Shown piece after piece: positions 1 to 12,202 of a stretch of DNA of 64,000 nucleotides (within the stretch, counting starts at the first letter, position 1; each line of letters starts with the position of its first letter). The notes under the pieces are model-generated. The model searched no databases, was not told the DNA's origin, and saw nothing but the letters and a program-made list of their open reading frames with translations. Both the position numbers and the translations under genes were made by a program. The stretch is from Anastatus disparis (taxonomy: Eukaryota > Arthropoda > Insecta > Hymenoptera > Eupelmidae). The stretch lies in NCBI GenBank assembly GCA_017163975.1, contig JAFFSR010000218.1:620001-684000 (forward strand). The letters are read 5' to 3'.

Positions 1-627
1 AAGACTTAGACTGCTGTAAATAATTTTCGTGTGAAAATATAATTAGTATAAAAATTATATTCTTTATATATAATTAAATACTATGATTATATACTTTATA
101 AAAATGTATTAAAAACATATTATAAAAAAATAAAAGAGGTCTGTTAAATATTAACTTTAATGTAATAAAAGTAGTGTAGAAAATGTGTTATTGAAAAAGT
201 GTAATAACAAATAAATAATTTTTTATGATGTTGAAAAAATTGAGTGTTATTTATTTATATTCATTAAAATGAAATAGGTTGAATTATAAATTTTCTTTTA
301 TTTTCAATTATAAAATATTTAATATTATCCAACAATTAATATTTTAAAATTTATGAAAAAAATTTTGTTTGAATCATTAGACTTTTTCTAAAAATTTGCA
401 TCTTATTTGTAGTTGTTTCTGAACTAGTAATCCTATAAGGTTTTTACAAGGAATATTTTAAAATTGAGATTAAAAAGAATTATTCAAAAAGCAAAAGTTA
501 TAAATGGGCAAAAACTAAAATAAAATTCAGACTAAAATGCAAACTCCTTATAAATCGACTTCTGTAGTAAAGAATACTTTATATGGTATTGTATACATGT
601 TATTTTTTCATCTTTCTTTTATTTAAA
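1..627. other. AT-rich intergenic sequence without a gene
   Basis: No coding signal is visible. The stretch is dominated by A/T runs. Positions about 104-240 resemble positions about 7503-7780 in the same orientation (listed as a separate repeat). Confidence 0.6.
104..240 (+). repeat. Left copy of a diverged direct repeat flanking the recombinase-like gene
   Basis: The segment with a short AAATATTAACTTTAAT-type core, followed by a TGTGTTATTGAAAAAGTG stretch and TAATTTTTTATGATGTTGA, recurs in the same order and orientation at about 7684-7780. The preceding AAAATGTATTA...AAATAAAAGAG part recurs at about 7506. The right copy carries extra sequence between the two parts. The two copies bracket the gene at 2139-6844. 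Confidence 0.5.
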
Positions 628-788
628 GTCGCTGTAATTATGCTACCATTGTGATGCTAATTAACAACGGAGGTCGACAGTGTGATTATGAACAAAGCAC
701 GTGTATCATACAGTGCTTATATCAATCGGCCGAGAGCGAGATTCGAACTCGGAAGCTCGAGATCATGAATCCTCATGAGACCTCATAA
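628..788 (-). mobile_element. tRNA-derived SINE, family 1 (A-box region deleted)
   Basis: This is a minus-strand member of the family seen about ten times in the window. The conserved 3' body (GTCGCTG...GATGCTAATTA...) precedes the tRNA-like head with its B-box, here read as GATTCGAACTC on the plus strand. About 20 bases around the A-box are missing compared with the copies at 14687-14886 and 33125-33342, so this copy is probably inactive. Confidence 0.75.
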
Positions 789-1592
789 AATGTTATTTTT
801 TATAACGCACTTGAATCGACGTTAATAGGTTCCTATCGATAAATAACTTATCAACTAAAATATAATTAATAAATATATAAGTGTCGAATTCAATCGTAGA
901 GTTATTGATTTTTTAATTTTCAAGCAGCTTCAAAATTCAATTGAAAGGAATCGACTTTAATCGTGCTGAATATTAAATAAAAATTTAATGGTATCTTTTA
1001 CAATAAAATTCAAACCAACATGAATATGTTTCTAATTCTAAATAGATTATGAGTTTATTTGTAGTATACAGGGTCGTAATTTTTTCTTAGTTGATATGAA
1101 AATCCAATTAATCTAAAAATTATTCTTTATGATAATTTAGCTTCATAGTATCAGGAAAATGAAGTTTGAAAAATGTCCCTGGTATTGAAGTGAATTTCCT
1201 CTATAAAGTTAATTTCTGTAAATACATATTGTAAACTACGTGTAGAAAAAATAAAAAGAATTCCCGTTTGGTTATATATAAAAAAATATTTATAATTATT
1301 TGCTTATTCTTTATTTAAAGGTAGCTTTGAAAAATTATTAAATATATGAATCTGCCGCTTTTAGCTAAATTATTACCAAAATCTGAAGAATGTATCCAAC
1401 ATTTGTTTAAAAGAAAAATAAAGTTTTTTTTGGCACATTATTGTATATCGATAAAAAATTTTTAAAAACAATTGTATGAATTGAATATTTTAAATCACTT
1501 AAATTGACAATACATTAAATTTCATGTCTTTTCAATAAAGATTCTGATTCCCGCAAAGATCTTTGCAAACATTTCTAAGAGTCTGTCCCGAA
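789..1592. other. Intergenic sequence, nothing recognised
   Basis: AT-rich, no open frame of note, no repeat structure recognised. Confidence 0.5.
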
Positions 1593-1995
1593 ATTGCTGA
1601 CATACTGGCAACACGAGTAGCAACGAGGCAATAAATTTTAGCGGTAAAAAAATTTAATTAATAAAATTTAATTGCATTATCCTATATTATGATTGATTAT
1701 TAACAAATTCTTTTCAATTTGATCATCAACCCAAGTAATCAGCTGATTTCTATATGCAATATGCTCTACTGATGTAACTGAACAGCTAACAGCTCATTAT
1801 AAATTAAATTCTAAAATAAAAATAAAAAAATAATAATAATTTATAATCTAATTAAACAATAACATTTTTTTATAATTCTATTATAATAACATAATTAAAT
1901 TTTATAAATTGAATTTTTAAACAAATTTGTTGATTCAAATAAACCGCTAAAAATTATAGCGTGCTTGTCACTTGTGTTACTGCGGCATCAGCAAT
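1593..1995. mobile_element. MITE-like element with about 50-bp imperfect terminal inverted repeats
   Basis: The left end (1593-1645, starting ATTGCTGA and ending TTTTAGCGGT) matches the reverse complement of the right end (1943-1995) with scattered mismatches. The interior is AT-rich and noncoding. It lies 144 bp upstream of the recombinase-like gene. No clear target duplication was found, so family assignment is open. Confidence 0.55.
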
Positions 1996-2138
1996 ATATA
2001 TGTTGGATGCCAGTACCATGTTGAAATAAATGACAGTCAGTGTAAATTCTACACTTATGGTATTTCGTGCACATCATTGCATGCGATGCGGCCCATCTGA
2101 TCTGTTACACATATATAAACAAAAGAAAGTTATAAAAT

Positions 2139-5100
2139 ATGAGGAAGAAATATAAAAAAATGGAGGATTTTTATTCTGATGAATCTGATCCTGATTATAC
2201 TAATTTTGATAGTGATAGTATGAATTCTGATAGTGATTTTACGGATCTTGACGGTGATACAGACAATGCCAGCGATAGTGATACAGACAGTAGTAGTGAT
2301 GATGATATTGTAGCAAAGAAAAAGGTAAAAAAAGCAAAACTAAATATTGATGATACGAATCTTAATAATGATGTAAACAGAGGTAGCGTTAGTGAAAGTG
2401 TAATAAATAAAAAGATAAAAAAAGTAAAATTAAATATTGATAATACGATTCTTAATAATGATGTAGACAGTGGTAGCGTTACCGAAAATCTAATAAATAA
2501 TAAGGTAGAACAAGTAAAATCAAATGTTGAAAATACGAATCTTAATAGTGATAGAGACAGTGGTAGTGTTGAAGAAAATGTAACAAATAATAGGGTAGAA
2601 CAAGCAAAATCAAATACCGATGATACAAATCTTGATAATGATGTAGACAGCGATAGTAATAATAGCAATAGTGATGTAGACGATGATGATAGTGGTGGTG
2701 AAATTGAAGTAAATTATTCAGAAGAACAAATAAAATCAATTATTATCCCAGTTAAATCAAAGATTTTATATGAACAACAATATGATAGATACAAAGAATG
2801 GTGTTCACAAAGGGAAATAACTAAGACAGACAAAAAAGTAATATTAGATTATTTTGAAAATTTACTAACAAGAAATTTTAAAACAAGAAGTTTAGAGGCA
2901 GTATATAGTAGAATGAAACTTATGCTTTTAATAAAAGAAAGTATAAACATAACTAAACATAAAAAATTACTACGTCTTCTTAAAGAACAAGCGAAAAACG
3001 ATCAACGCACTACCAAAACAGCAAAAAATTTTACGAAAGAAGAAGTTTCCAAATTTTTGAAAACTGCACCAGATGATGAATACCTTTTACATAAGGTTAG
3101 TTTGAATACAAAAAAATACATGATTTATTTCAAATAACACTTTTATAAAATAACAATATTTATTTTAATAGGTAGCCTTAATCATTGGCCTCTATGGATG
3201 CCTTCGAATTAAGCAATTAACAGATATGGAAACAAATGACATAAAAGAACAAGATGGATTATACCATGTAGAAGTACCTACAGCAGAAACGAGTAGAGAA
3301 AAATCATTTATTTTAAGTAAAGAAGCTTCTGCAATAATTTCTAAATATGTGAAACTACGTCCTGAAGGTATGAAGCGATTCTTCCTACAGATACGCAACA
3401 ACAAGTGCACACGTCAGGTATATTTATATATTTTTATTTATTTGGATTAATATTAAAATCTTTAATAATAAACCAACTTGAAATATAAAATTAATGTTTA
3501 CAGAATGTTGGAAAAAATGTATTTAGCAACATACCAAAAGAAATAGCTAAATTCTTAAATCTTTCTGATCCTGAACTCTATACAGGATTTACTTTTAGGC
3601 GTACTGGAGTTAAATTGCTAGCTGATGGAGATGATATATTAAATCCTAAACATAGTGAATGCGGAAGTAATAAAATTGAAGAGAAGAAGAATAAGATTCG
3701 CTTACCAAAGAAATCCATAACACCATCAAGTGATGTGAATTTCGTAATTCCAGATAATTCAAAAGTTATGTACACAAAACAATATATAAAATATAGATAT
3801 TGGCGTGCAAAAAAAAAAGCACCCAAAACAGATGAAAATTTGATATTAGTGTATTTCAAAGAATTATCTCAAAAATTTAAAATATCGTCTTTATTGTCTA
3901 TATACAGTAGACTAAGATCTATGATTTTATTGAAAGAAAGTATAGATATAAGTACATATTCAGAACTGCAACGTTTTTTAAAAAGAAAAAGAAAAAAGCG
4001 CACTCCCTATAAATCAAAAAGTTTTACGAAAGAAGAAATTTCCACATTTTTAAAAACTGCACCAGACGACAAATTTCTATTACACAAGGCTAGTTTAAAT
4101 ACAATAAATTACATGATTCATTTCAAATAATATTTATTAATTTTAATTTTATTTCTTTCACATAAAAAATTTTTATTTCAACAGGTAGTTTTAATCATAG
4201 GTCTACATGGCGGTCTCCGCCGAGAACAACTAATAAAAATGAAAAAAAAGAACATAAAACAAGAAGGTAATTTATGTCACGTATCGTTACCTAAATCAAA
4301 AACGAATGATAAAAAATCAATCATTATTAATGAAGAAGCTTCTGCAATAATTATTAAATATATGCAACTACGTCCTAAAGGTATGAAGCGATTTTTTCTG
4401 CTATGTCAAAACAATAAGTGCACTCGTCAGGTATGTATAAGTATTTTTAATTGATTTTAATGTATATCGAAATTTTTTAATAATAATCTAATCTAAAATA
4501 TAAAATTAATATTCATAGAATATAGGAAAAGGAACAATGCGCAACATACCAATAGATATAGCTAAATTTTTAAACCTTTCTGATCCTGAACTTTATAGAG
4601 GAAATTCATTTTTACGTGATTCAACTATATTGTTAGCTGATAAACCAGACAAAGAAGCTGATAAACCAGATGAAGAAGCTGATAAACCAGATAAAGAAGC
4701 TGATAAACCAGATGAAGAAGCTGATATATCAGCTCTTGAAAAAAGTGGTGAATGTCATAATAATACAGTTGCACAGGAAGATATTAATGAACCCATCCAA
4801 AATGAAATTAATACAAGTAGTTTGATTTCAAACTCTACCAACTCCATAGATACAGAGGAACCCGAAATATTGACAACTGGCACTTCATTTATCTCAACTT
4901 CTACAAAGAGTTTATATGAACAACAATATAGAAAATTTAAAGATTGGTGTAAACAATGGAAAGTAAAAGAAATCAATGAAACAATTCTATTAACTTATTT
5001 TCGAACATTATCACTAAGTTTTAAAGCAACTACTTTATTAGCAATATACTGTAGATTGAAATGCATGCTTTTATCAAAAGAAAATATAGACATAAGTAAA

Positions 5101-6844
5101 TATTCAGAACTACAAAGTTTTATAAAAGAAAAAAGTGAACAGCACACTACTAAAACAACGAAAGTTTTTACAAAAGAAGAAGTTTCCACATTTTTACAAA
5201 CTGCCCCAGATAATGAATTCCTATTTCATAAGGTTAGTCTCAATACAATAAAATACATAATTTATTTCAAATAACACTTACAAAATAAAATTTTTCATAT
5301 AAACAGGTAGTTTTAATTATTGGCCTATATGGGCGCCTTCGTAAAGTAGATTTAGTAAAAATGAATGCAGATAGCATAAAACCGCAAGGTAATTTATACC
5401 AAATTTTATTACCTGCAAAGAAAACGATGAAGAGAAAAACAATATTAAAGCATAAAAGAAAATCTGATAATAATACAGAAGAATCAATCACTTTAAATGA
5501 AGAAGCTTCTGCGATAATTTCTAAATATGTGAAACTACGTCCTGAAGGTATGAAGCGATTCTTTCTAAAAATACGCAACAAAAAGTGCATACGACAGGTA
5601 TCTTTATAGACTTCCATTGATTTGAATTTATATTGAATTCTTTAAATGTTAAATTTACCTAAAATAGAAAATTATTATTTACAGCATGTCGGGATAAATA
5701 CAATTGCGCAAATACCAAAAGAAATAGCTAAATTTTTAAATCTTTCTGAACCAGAACTCTATACAGGACATGCTTTTGTGCGTAGTTCAACTGTATTGAA
5801 AGATGATAAATCAGGGGAAGAAACTGATAAACCAGATGAAGAAGCTGATAATCCAAATGAAGAAACTGATAATCTAGATGAAGAAGCTGATAATCCAGAC
5901 CAAGAAGTTGATATTCCAGTTCTTGAGAAAAATAGTGAATTGAATCATTTTATTATGGTAAGTATTTTTTTTTTTAGTTTGTAATTATAACAAAAATTTT
6001 AATATCATCAAACATTATTAATACAAAAAAATTCATTATTTTATGATTTATTTTTATGATCATTATATGCTTCAATAAATATGAAAATAATAATTTCAAT
6101 TGAATTTTTTTCAGGATGGAACCGTGCAATCACATATTAATCAAAATCAATGGATCCCTGTTGCTCAATATAACAGTATGTATTTTTAATTAAAAATATG
6201 TATAAATACACTAACAATTTTCATATGATTTAAATCATTACTGATGCAATTAAATATTTTGAGATTAAATAACTTTTTTTTACATTCACAAAAAGAGGTC
6301 CAGATATACAGAAAATGGATTTAGTTAAAACTGCATAATATGATTCTTTGATGAAAAAAAATGAATCTGGGTTTTTTTTTATTCAATAGCTTACAAGGAC
6401 AAAGATATAGAGACTTTTTTAAAAATATGGTGAAAAGCAGCATTTATAAAAAATTAAATGACCAAGCAGCTAAAACTCTTACAGAAAAATGTATGAATTA
6501 TAAAAAAAATACTTTAATTTAATCCTTATTACATTAAAAAAGCTTATATTGCGCTAAATTGAAACCCGTGAAAAAACACGGGTTTATTTTTTTATCAAAG
6601 AATCATATCGTGGAATTTTAGACAAATCCGTTTCCTAGAGGCGGAGATCTCTTCTTTTTAGTAAACAATTTTTCAAATTAATTAAATCAAAATTTCTAGT
6701 ATAAATGATTATCATTGTATTTCAGCTGAGCAAGGTGTAATAAACAATTATAACTATAACACTTTTAACTTTAACAATTTTAACTATCAAGAAAATTTGC
6801 CTTCATCAATGTATGGAGTGATATTTCCTGGAGGTACCCAATGA
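2139..6844 (+). CDS. Protein with three tandem, incomplete tyrosine-recombinase (Crypton-like) modules
   Basis: Nine exons were inferred: 2139-3095, 3172-3417, 3504-4088, 4185-4430, 4519-5232, 5307-5597, 5685-5957, 6115-6175 and 6726-6844. Together they give one uninterrupted frame of 1163 residues. All introns are GT-AG except 4089-4184, which is GC-AG. The N-terminal ~200 residues are Asp/Ser-rich and carry 30-residue repeats. Three modules follow (about 204-445, 470-720 and 795-1050). Each has a core-binding-like domain (YEQQY...W, FTKEEVS.FL), a catalytic-fold start (LIIGLYG.LR..QL, the box I Arg) and a box II region (GF/N/HxF...). Box II is altered in every module: His is Phe in module 1, His and Arg are lost in module 2, Arg is Val in module 3. 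The terminal H/W...Y part is absent from all three. The C-terminus is Asn/Tyr/Phe-rich. Each module is split at the same phase-0 positions, so a three-exon unit was duplicated. I recognise the family from insect Crypton-type recombinases. Recombinase activity is unlikely; DNA binding is an inference. Confidence 0.75.
2328..2657 (+). repeat. 90-bp in-frame tandem repeat coding 30-residue acidic units
   Basis: Three full units and one partial unit encode residues about 64-173 of the recombinase-like protein. Each has the form K/E-K/Q-x-K-x-N-x-x-x-T-x-L-x-(N/S)-D followed by GSV.E and an Asn-rich end. Unit-to-unit identity is high at the DNA level, which points to recent local duplication. Confidence 0.75.
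4636..4728 (+). repeat. Short in-frame tandem repeat (ADKPD-E/K-E units)
   Basis: A 21-24-nt unit coding A-D-K-P-D-(K/E)-E is repeated about four times in exon 5, directly after the box II remnant of module 2. A related series (ADNP..E) follows the box II remnant of module 3 at about 5827-5920. These acidic linkers sit where the catalytic Tyr segment of a normal recombinase would be. Confidence 0.75.
6310..6635. mobile_element. MITE-like inverted-repeat insertion in the last intron
   Basis: Arms at about 6310-6376 and 6562-6635 are inverted copies. Both carry ATATGATTCTTTGAT and a GGATTT...TAAAA stretch. The element lies wholly in the intron 6176-6725 and explains why that intron is longer than the 70-160-bp introns in the rest of the gene. 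Ends and target duplication are not certain. Confidence 0.5.
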
Positions 6845-7505
6845 AAAATGGTATATTCAAATTTTCATTTATTTAAATTTATATTTAAATTTTTATATAA
6901 TTAATTAACTTAAAATATAATAAAATTTATATTTTCAGAGTGTAGAGAGAATGTAGGCAAGAAAGAAAACTGCTATTCAAAATGGAAAACTAATAATTTG
7001 AATTTATTACTTAAGATATTATCTATTTCATGTTTAGTCATTAAAATGTTTTTTTTTTTTTCATATTATGAACTAAATCAAAGAATATTTAAAATAAAGA
7101 TCGAATGACAAAAAAAAATATATAAAATAAAATAGATCAAATGAATTAATAATTAGTCATTACATTCTTTATTGAAACATAAAGATTTTTAATTAAAATT
7201 TTTTTATAATTTAATGTACTTCATAACACACGTGAATTAATATTTTTTAAGTATGTAAAAATAAATTTTTTACGTATACAATCACGTAGAAGTTTTGCCT
7301 TATAAGTTTAAGGAAAGGTTTTAAATTCTGTAATTATGAAAATGTTAGTGTTTGATTACAAATAACGAATTTATTTAAAAAAGAAGACTTATGCTACTTA
7401 AATTTAAATTAAAAAAAAGACTTACGAAAATAATTTTTCTGTATATATGTATGTATTAGAATATATGTAGGAACTCGCCAACTACGAAATTATATGTACT
7501 CTATT
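6845..7505. other. 3' flank of the recombinase-like gene
   Basis: A possible 3'-UTR intron follows the stop codon (GTATATTC near 6851, acceptor TTTTCAG near 6940). An AATAAA polyadenylation signal lies at about 7093-7098. No other gene is visible. Confidence 0.35.
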
Positions 7506-7780
7506 AAAATGTATTATATAACATATGATAAAAGAAATAAAAGAGATGCGCAACTTTGCAAATTTATTGAGTTTATTTAATATAAAAATGTTAATAACCA
7601 TTAAATTAATTTTTTTTTTTTAAACTTTAGCATATATTATTAGTATACTGCGAAATCTTATAAGTTCTATTTTAAGTAAATTTATTTAAATATTAACTTT
7701 AATATAATAAAAATATTATGAAAATTGTGTTATTGAAAAAGTGAATAGCAAATAAATAATTTTTTATGATGTTGATCAAC
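7506..7780 (+). repeat. Right copy of the diverged direct repeat flanking the recombinase-like gene
   Basis: The blocks at about 7506-7550 and 7684-7780 match positions about 104-240 in order and orientation, with roughly 120 bp of extra sequence between them. The pair could be ancient terminal repeats or copies of an unrelated dispersed repeat. Confidence 0.45.
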
Positions 7781-9904
7781 AAAAAATGTAGAATAATTAA
7801 ATCATATTCAAAAAAATTAATTACATTATTTTACTTATTTTAAAGGCATAAATCGAGTAAAAATATTTTTTACTTGTGCGTGCATGTATAAAACGAAATT
7901 CATTATATACAATTTTATCTACAATTATTTTTCCAATTTTAAATTCTTCATACTTTGTTAAATATTTTTCTTTCAAAAGTGATATTATTTTCGCTTCTGT
8001 TAAAGTTTATTTAAATATTGTAGTATAGTGTAAAGAATAAATATATAATTCGCACGAAGAAATAGCAACATTTTCACTTTAAATTTTTACGATATCGCGT
8101 TTTAATGGCGGTATAATTCGGATTTAAAATTAATCAATTTTTAAAAAATTCATAGTACAAAATCATTCTTATTAAAATTTATCGAAGTTTATCTATTAAT
8201 TTTTTTATTTTAAAATTTATTTAATAAATAATATTTTTAGGTTTTGAAGACTGAATGATACACAAATATAATAATGAAAAAAACCCTGATGAATCTAAAG
8301 AATCTTACTATCATAGTTAGAAATAAAATTATGAATTAAGAATGAACGTAAAGATAATACTGTTTATTTTTTTTTTAAATTTAATTAGTTTACAAAAGTT
8401 TATACATTTCAATAATATTACAAGCTAAAAAATACAAAAATAGATTCTTAAATTTAAATTAAATTGTTATACTTGGTGCTGATCATAAATTGGAGATCCA
8501 GTAATCAAGAATTTGATAACTATCCAATGATAAATTGATGGTTTATTTTTAACCTCCATCTATTCCAACTCGATCCAACCTCTGCACATTCTCTTGTAAA
8601 TTATATAGTCTGTTTCTTATATCATTTAGTATTTGTTATTAAGGATTTTTATGTGAATAATTTTATTAGCACACATTAATGTTTTTAATCATATATAAGG
8701 AAAACAATAAGAATTCTTTGTAACTACTGTATAAAAATCTTTAAAGATAATGACAATAATTTTTTTACCCAAATTTTAATGAAAAATTTAAAGAATTTAA
8801 ATATATCTGTAAGCATATACATAAAAGAATTTATACTAAGAATTCACCATTAACGTAAGGTAAACGTCCCGATCTTTGACCATGTTAAGAAAATAGCCAA
8901 CCCAATAGATAGTCCATGTTAATTCTCGATTTTACCCGTGGCTATCTTTGAAGTGGTATTCCAGAATTAGAAATTGTTATAAAGAAGTTCTTTTACAATA
9001 AATATCTGAATAAATCATTGAATATTTACGTGTATTAATTAAATTAATTGTCAAATTTACATAATAAATATTTAAATATTTTTAACCTAATCGAACTACA
9101 AAACAAAATTAAAATTAAATATTTATTAAAAATTAAAGATGACGTGATAATTTAAATTTAATGTTATTTATTTTTCATAATTTTGTTATAAAAAGGATAT
9201 GTGAATTCAGGAGTTCATGAGTCTTTGCCTGGAACGTTACTAGCATTTTTTCCAAGTACGTTTTGATCTAAAAAATGATAATGAACTTTTAAAAATATTT
9301 ACAATAATCAAAATATAAACATTAACTTTTTATATTCACTACATATTCGATACTTTGTGTCTAATTTATTGCACCCAATCAGAATATTCTGGTTATATGG
9401 TAAAGATGATGCACAAGACCTTCTAGAATCTTGGTTAAGCATAAAGTTTTGTGGCTATATTTAAGTTTAACTTAAAAAATAAGTGTCACAGAAATTTGAA
9501 AATTGCAGTTAGGTATGATAAATTTATCATTAAGTAAAACTTGATTGTAGTTAATTAAATATTATTTTAGATTATCAGTGTTTAACATAAAAAAATTAAT
9601 TTTTTTATATAAAAAATAATTTATGGAATACTCTGAAATATATATATAAGATTGATGCAAAAGCAATTATGTTAGGATGTGAACCTAAGGACGACAAGAA
9701 TAAAAAACGCACACACTAACCATTAATCAAAGCTGCTATACAAGGTTGGAAGCATGAAATAATACATTCTTATTAAATTTTTTCGTTCTATTTCACTGGA
9801 TTGCATAGATAAGGGGAAATTTACAGATTTTATTTAACAGAAATTTTATTCAAAAAGTATATAAACAGATAATTCGAAATTAGACAAATTTATTATTTTT
9901 TAAT
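7781..9904. other. Intergenic AT-rich desert
   Basis: No convincing exon, RNA gene or repeat was found on either strand in about 2.1 kb. Confidence 0.5.
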
Positions 9905-10092
9905 TTTATTTAACGTCGCTGTATTTTAGCTATCATTGCGATGCTGATTTGCGGCAGAGATTTTCAGAGTATTTAAGGTACATGTAAGGTACAGTGGTGT
10001 TTGTATCATTCGCCTGCCGAGAGCGAGATTCGAACTCGAGACCTCGAGATTACGAATCCATCACTCTACCGAGTAAGCCATTGACGACCTCA
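9905..10092 (-). mobile_element. tRNA-derived SINE, family 1
   Basis: Full-length minus-strand copy. The 3' body begins TAACGTCGCTG (9911). The tRNA-like head at the right carries B-box GATTCGAACTC and A-box GAGTAAGCCA (plus-strand reading). It lies in a gene-free region. Confidence 0.85.
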
Positions 10093-11092
10093 TACGTACA
10101 AATTTAAATTTAATTGTATTATTAATTTTTTTTGACTTTGAAAAAGCGAATCTTAAAATCTACTTTTTCCTTACTATTGGCTCGTTATAACGAAAAAAAA
10201 CTATTAAAATTGTTTAAAATAGAAAATTTCTTAAACGATGCTATGTCAGATGTCAGCAAGGCGTATATTAGCCGAGATCGTATTACCACCGACTCTTTAC
10301 AAAAAATGAATTATACATTTCTGATTTTAATTAATTTTTTTTAAATCTCAAAATAATGAAAATCCGTATATTTACTCATAAAGAACGATGGCTAAGATAT
10401 TTTTCAAAATACTGTTGTTTGCTTAAAGCTTGCGACATTGTTAGAGCTTTGAACATTCGAATTACATTTGTAAAAAAAAATTGAGTATTTCCGTGACATT
10501 ACACTGCATTTCCTTATAATATTAAATAGTATAGAATTAATAAAATTTTAGTTATTAAAATGTATGTATTGTATTATATCATTGGGGACTGTAAGACATT
10601 CGGTCATATAACTAAACCTGTCTCGAGTATCGTGCTTTAAATTTTGGGTAGATAAAAAAATTTAATTTTTAAAATAATTGATATAAAGCAAATTATTTTT
10701 ATACTTTAAAATCTATTAATTTATTTGTTATAATACTTAATTGCATAATCAGGATATTTTATGGAAACGCAAAATTTATTTTTAAAAATGTATTGAATTT
10801 TAATGCCAAAAATTTTTTTGTATTTACCGCCTTACTTGAGAAGTTAAAATTAAATGAAAATATTGTAAATTTAAAAAAGACGTAACGAGATGAGTTTTAC
10901 GATACTATAATTTTACGAATTTATTTTCTGAATATTAAAGTCCTATCACATCGAAGAATAATTTTTCCTCGTTTTGAGCGTGAGTGCCTTTAATGATAAC
11001 CGATACTCTGTTTTCTTTTCCGATCGGGCAATAATTAAACAAATACGTATAAAAATAAATAAAAATTTATAAAATTAAATTTCGAAACTTAC
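10093..11092. other. Intergenic sequence; downstream exons of the 11093-11179 gene not found
   Basis: The minus-strand exon at 11093-11179 should continue into this region, but no segment resembling exons 2-3 of its paralog could be recognised. An open frame at 10132-10344 has no family features and looks fortuitous. Confidence 0.4.
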
Positions 11093-11179
11093 GTGTAACT
11101 TTAATTCATCAACATCATCGGGCAATGAATCAACATCTGTATCTTCAATTTTTAGTTCTTCTGGTTTCTTCTCTTCCAT
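11093..11179 (-). CDS. First coding exon of a small acidic protein, paralog of the gene at 11836 (partial)
   Basis: The exon encodes 29 codons starting MEEKKPEELKIED and ending DELKLH, with a GTAAG donor after a complete codon. It is preceded by an ACAG acceptor directly before AATGG, so there is an untranslated upstream exon. Length, phase, acceptor context and sequence match the first coding exon of the plus-strand gene at 11836 (MAENKPKEYTID...PELKQY). The two are therefore a diverged, head-to-head duplicate pair. Later exons were not located, so this may be a pseudogene. Function unknown. Confidence 0.55.
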
Positions 11180-11835
11180 TCTGTAAACAAAACGCACGTT
11201 ATGAATGAAAACGTCATTATTATGAAATACAAAGCTTTGTTATCGAAGTAAAACAACGAACGAAAAGAATATCTTTTAACTTACGTTAATATTAAAATTT
11301 ATTACAGAATATAAGTACTTTAAACCGGCGCCTCTCAAGACTCGATATTAAGGAAAACAACAATGACGATTTTTCAGGAGACATACGATAAAGATTACAT
11401 TAATTGAAGACTAAACACATGCGGATTCACTTAACTTTATACCAAGTATAGCCGAAATGTACTCGACTGAGAAATCTAACTTCAATAAGTGTCAAATATT
11501 TTTAATGGTGGGGGAAGGGTAGTCAGTCTAGTACTTATTCATCACTTCTGTATAAGCACCTCGCGCAAGTTTCTACAAGTATAAACACATCTACATGTGC
11601 TCAGTCTTATGCTAGGCCGTCGTCGTGCGCTAAGGACGCCATTGTTGTTTTTCTCAGTACCGAGTCTTATAGATACCGGTTTTTTTAAGTACTTAAGTAC
11701 ATTCTATCATAAATTTAAATATTATAATGTAAGTTGAAAGAAAAAATTTTGGTTATTTTGTTTTAATAACAAAGATTTATGTTTTGTAATGACTTTTTTT
11801 TATTATTGTGTGTGTGTGTGTGTTTCGTTTACAGA
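11180..11835. promoter_or_regulatory. Divergent intergenic region between the two small paralogs
   Basis: It contains the inferred untranslated exons and a shared promoter region of about 650 bp. It includes a relatively GC-richer block at about 11560-11660 and a short (TG)n tract at 11805-11823 just before the acceptor of the plus-strand gene. No specific promoter motif is assignable. Confidence 0.35.
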
Positions 11836-12147
11836 ATGGCAGAAAATAAGCCGAAAGAATACACGATTGATAAAATAGACGACGATTATATTCCCGAAAC
11901 CGTTCCAGAATTAAAACAATACGTAAGTTTCGAAATTATAAATTTTTATGTTTAATCCTTGGTCTGTATTATTAAACGATTCTAAAAGCTCTAACAAAAA
12001 AACGTAAATAAAATTTAGCAAAATTTTGAAATACTTTTATGATATTCTTTTTTTTTATCAATGATTTATTAAACTATTTATAATAGTAGAATTTTTCATA
12101 ACAATAAATCTATCAGGTTCGGAATTTTGGCTTGTGTTTTAAAAGAC

Positions 12148-12202
<55 letters not shown>

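Noticed and set aside
2195..2739. Long minus-strand open frames of 157 and 65 codons
   Set aside because: They mirror the acidic repeat coding of the plus-strand gene and are Leu/Ser- or His/Tyr-rich by composition only.
10132..10344. 70-codon plus-strand open frame
   Set aside because: No family features, no splice partners, AT-driven composition; treated as chance.
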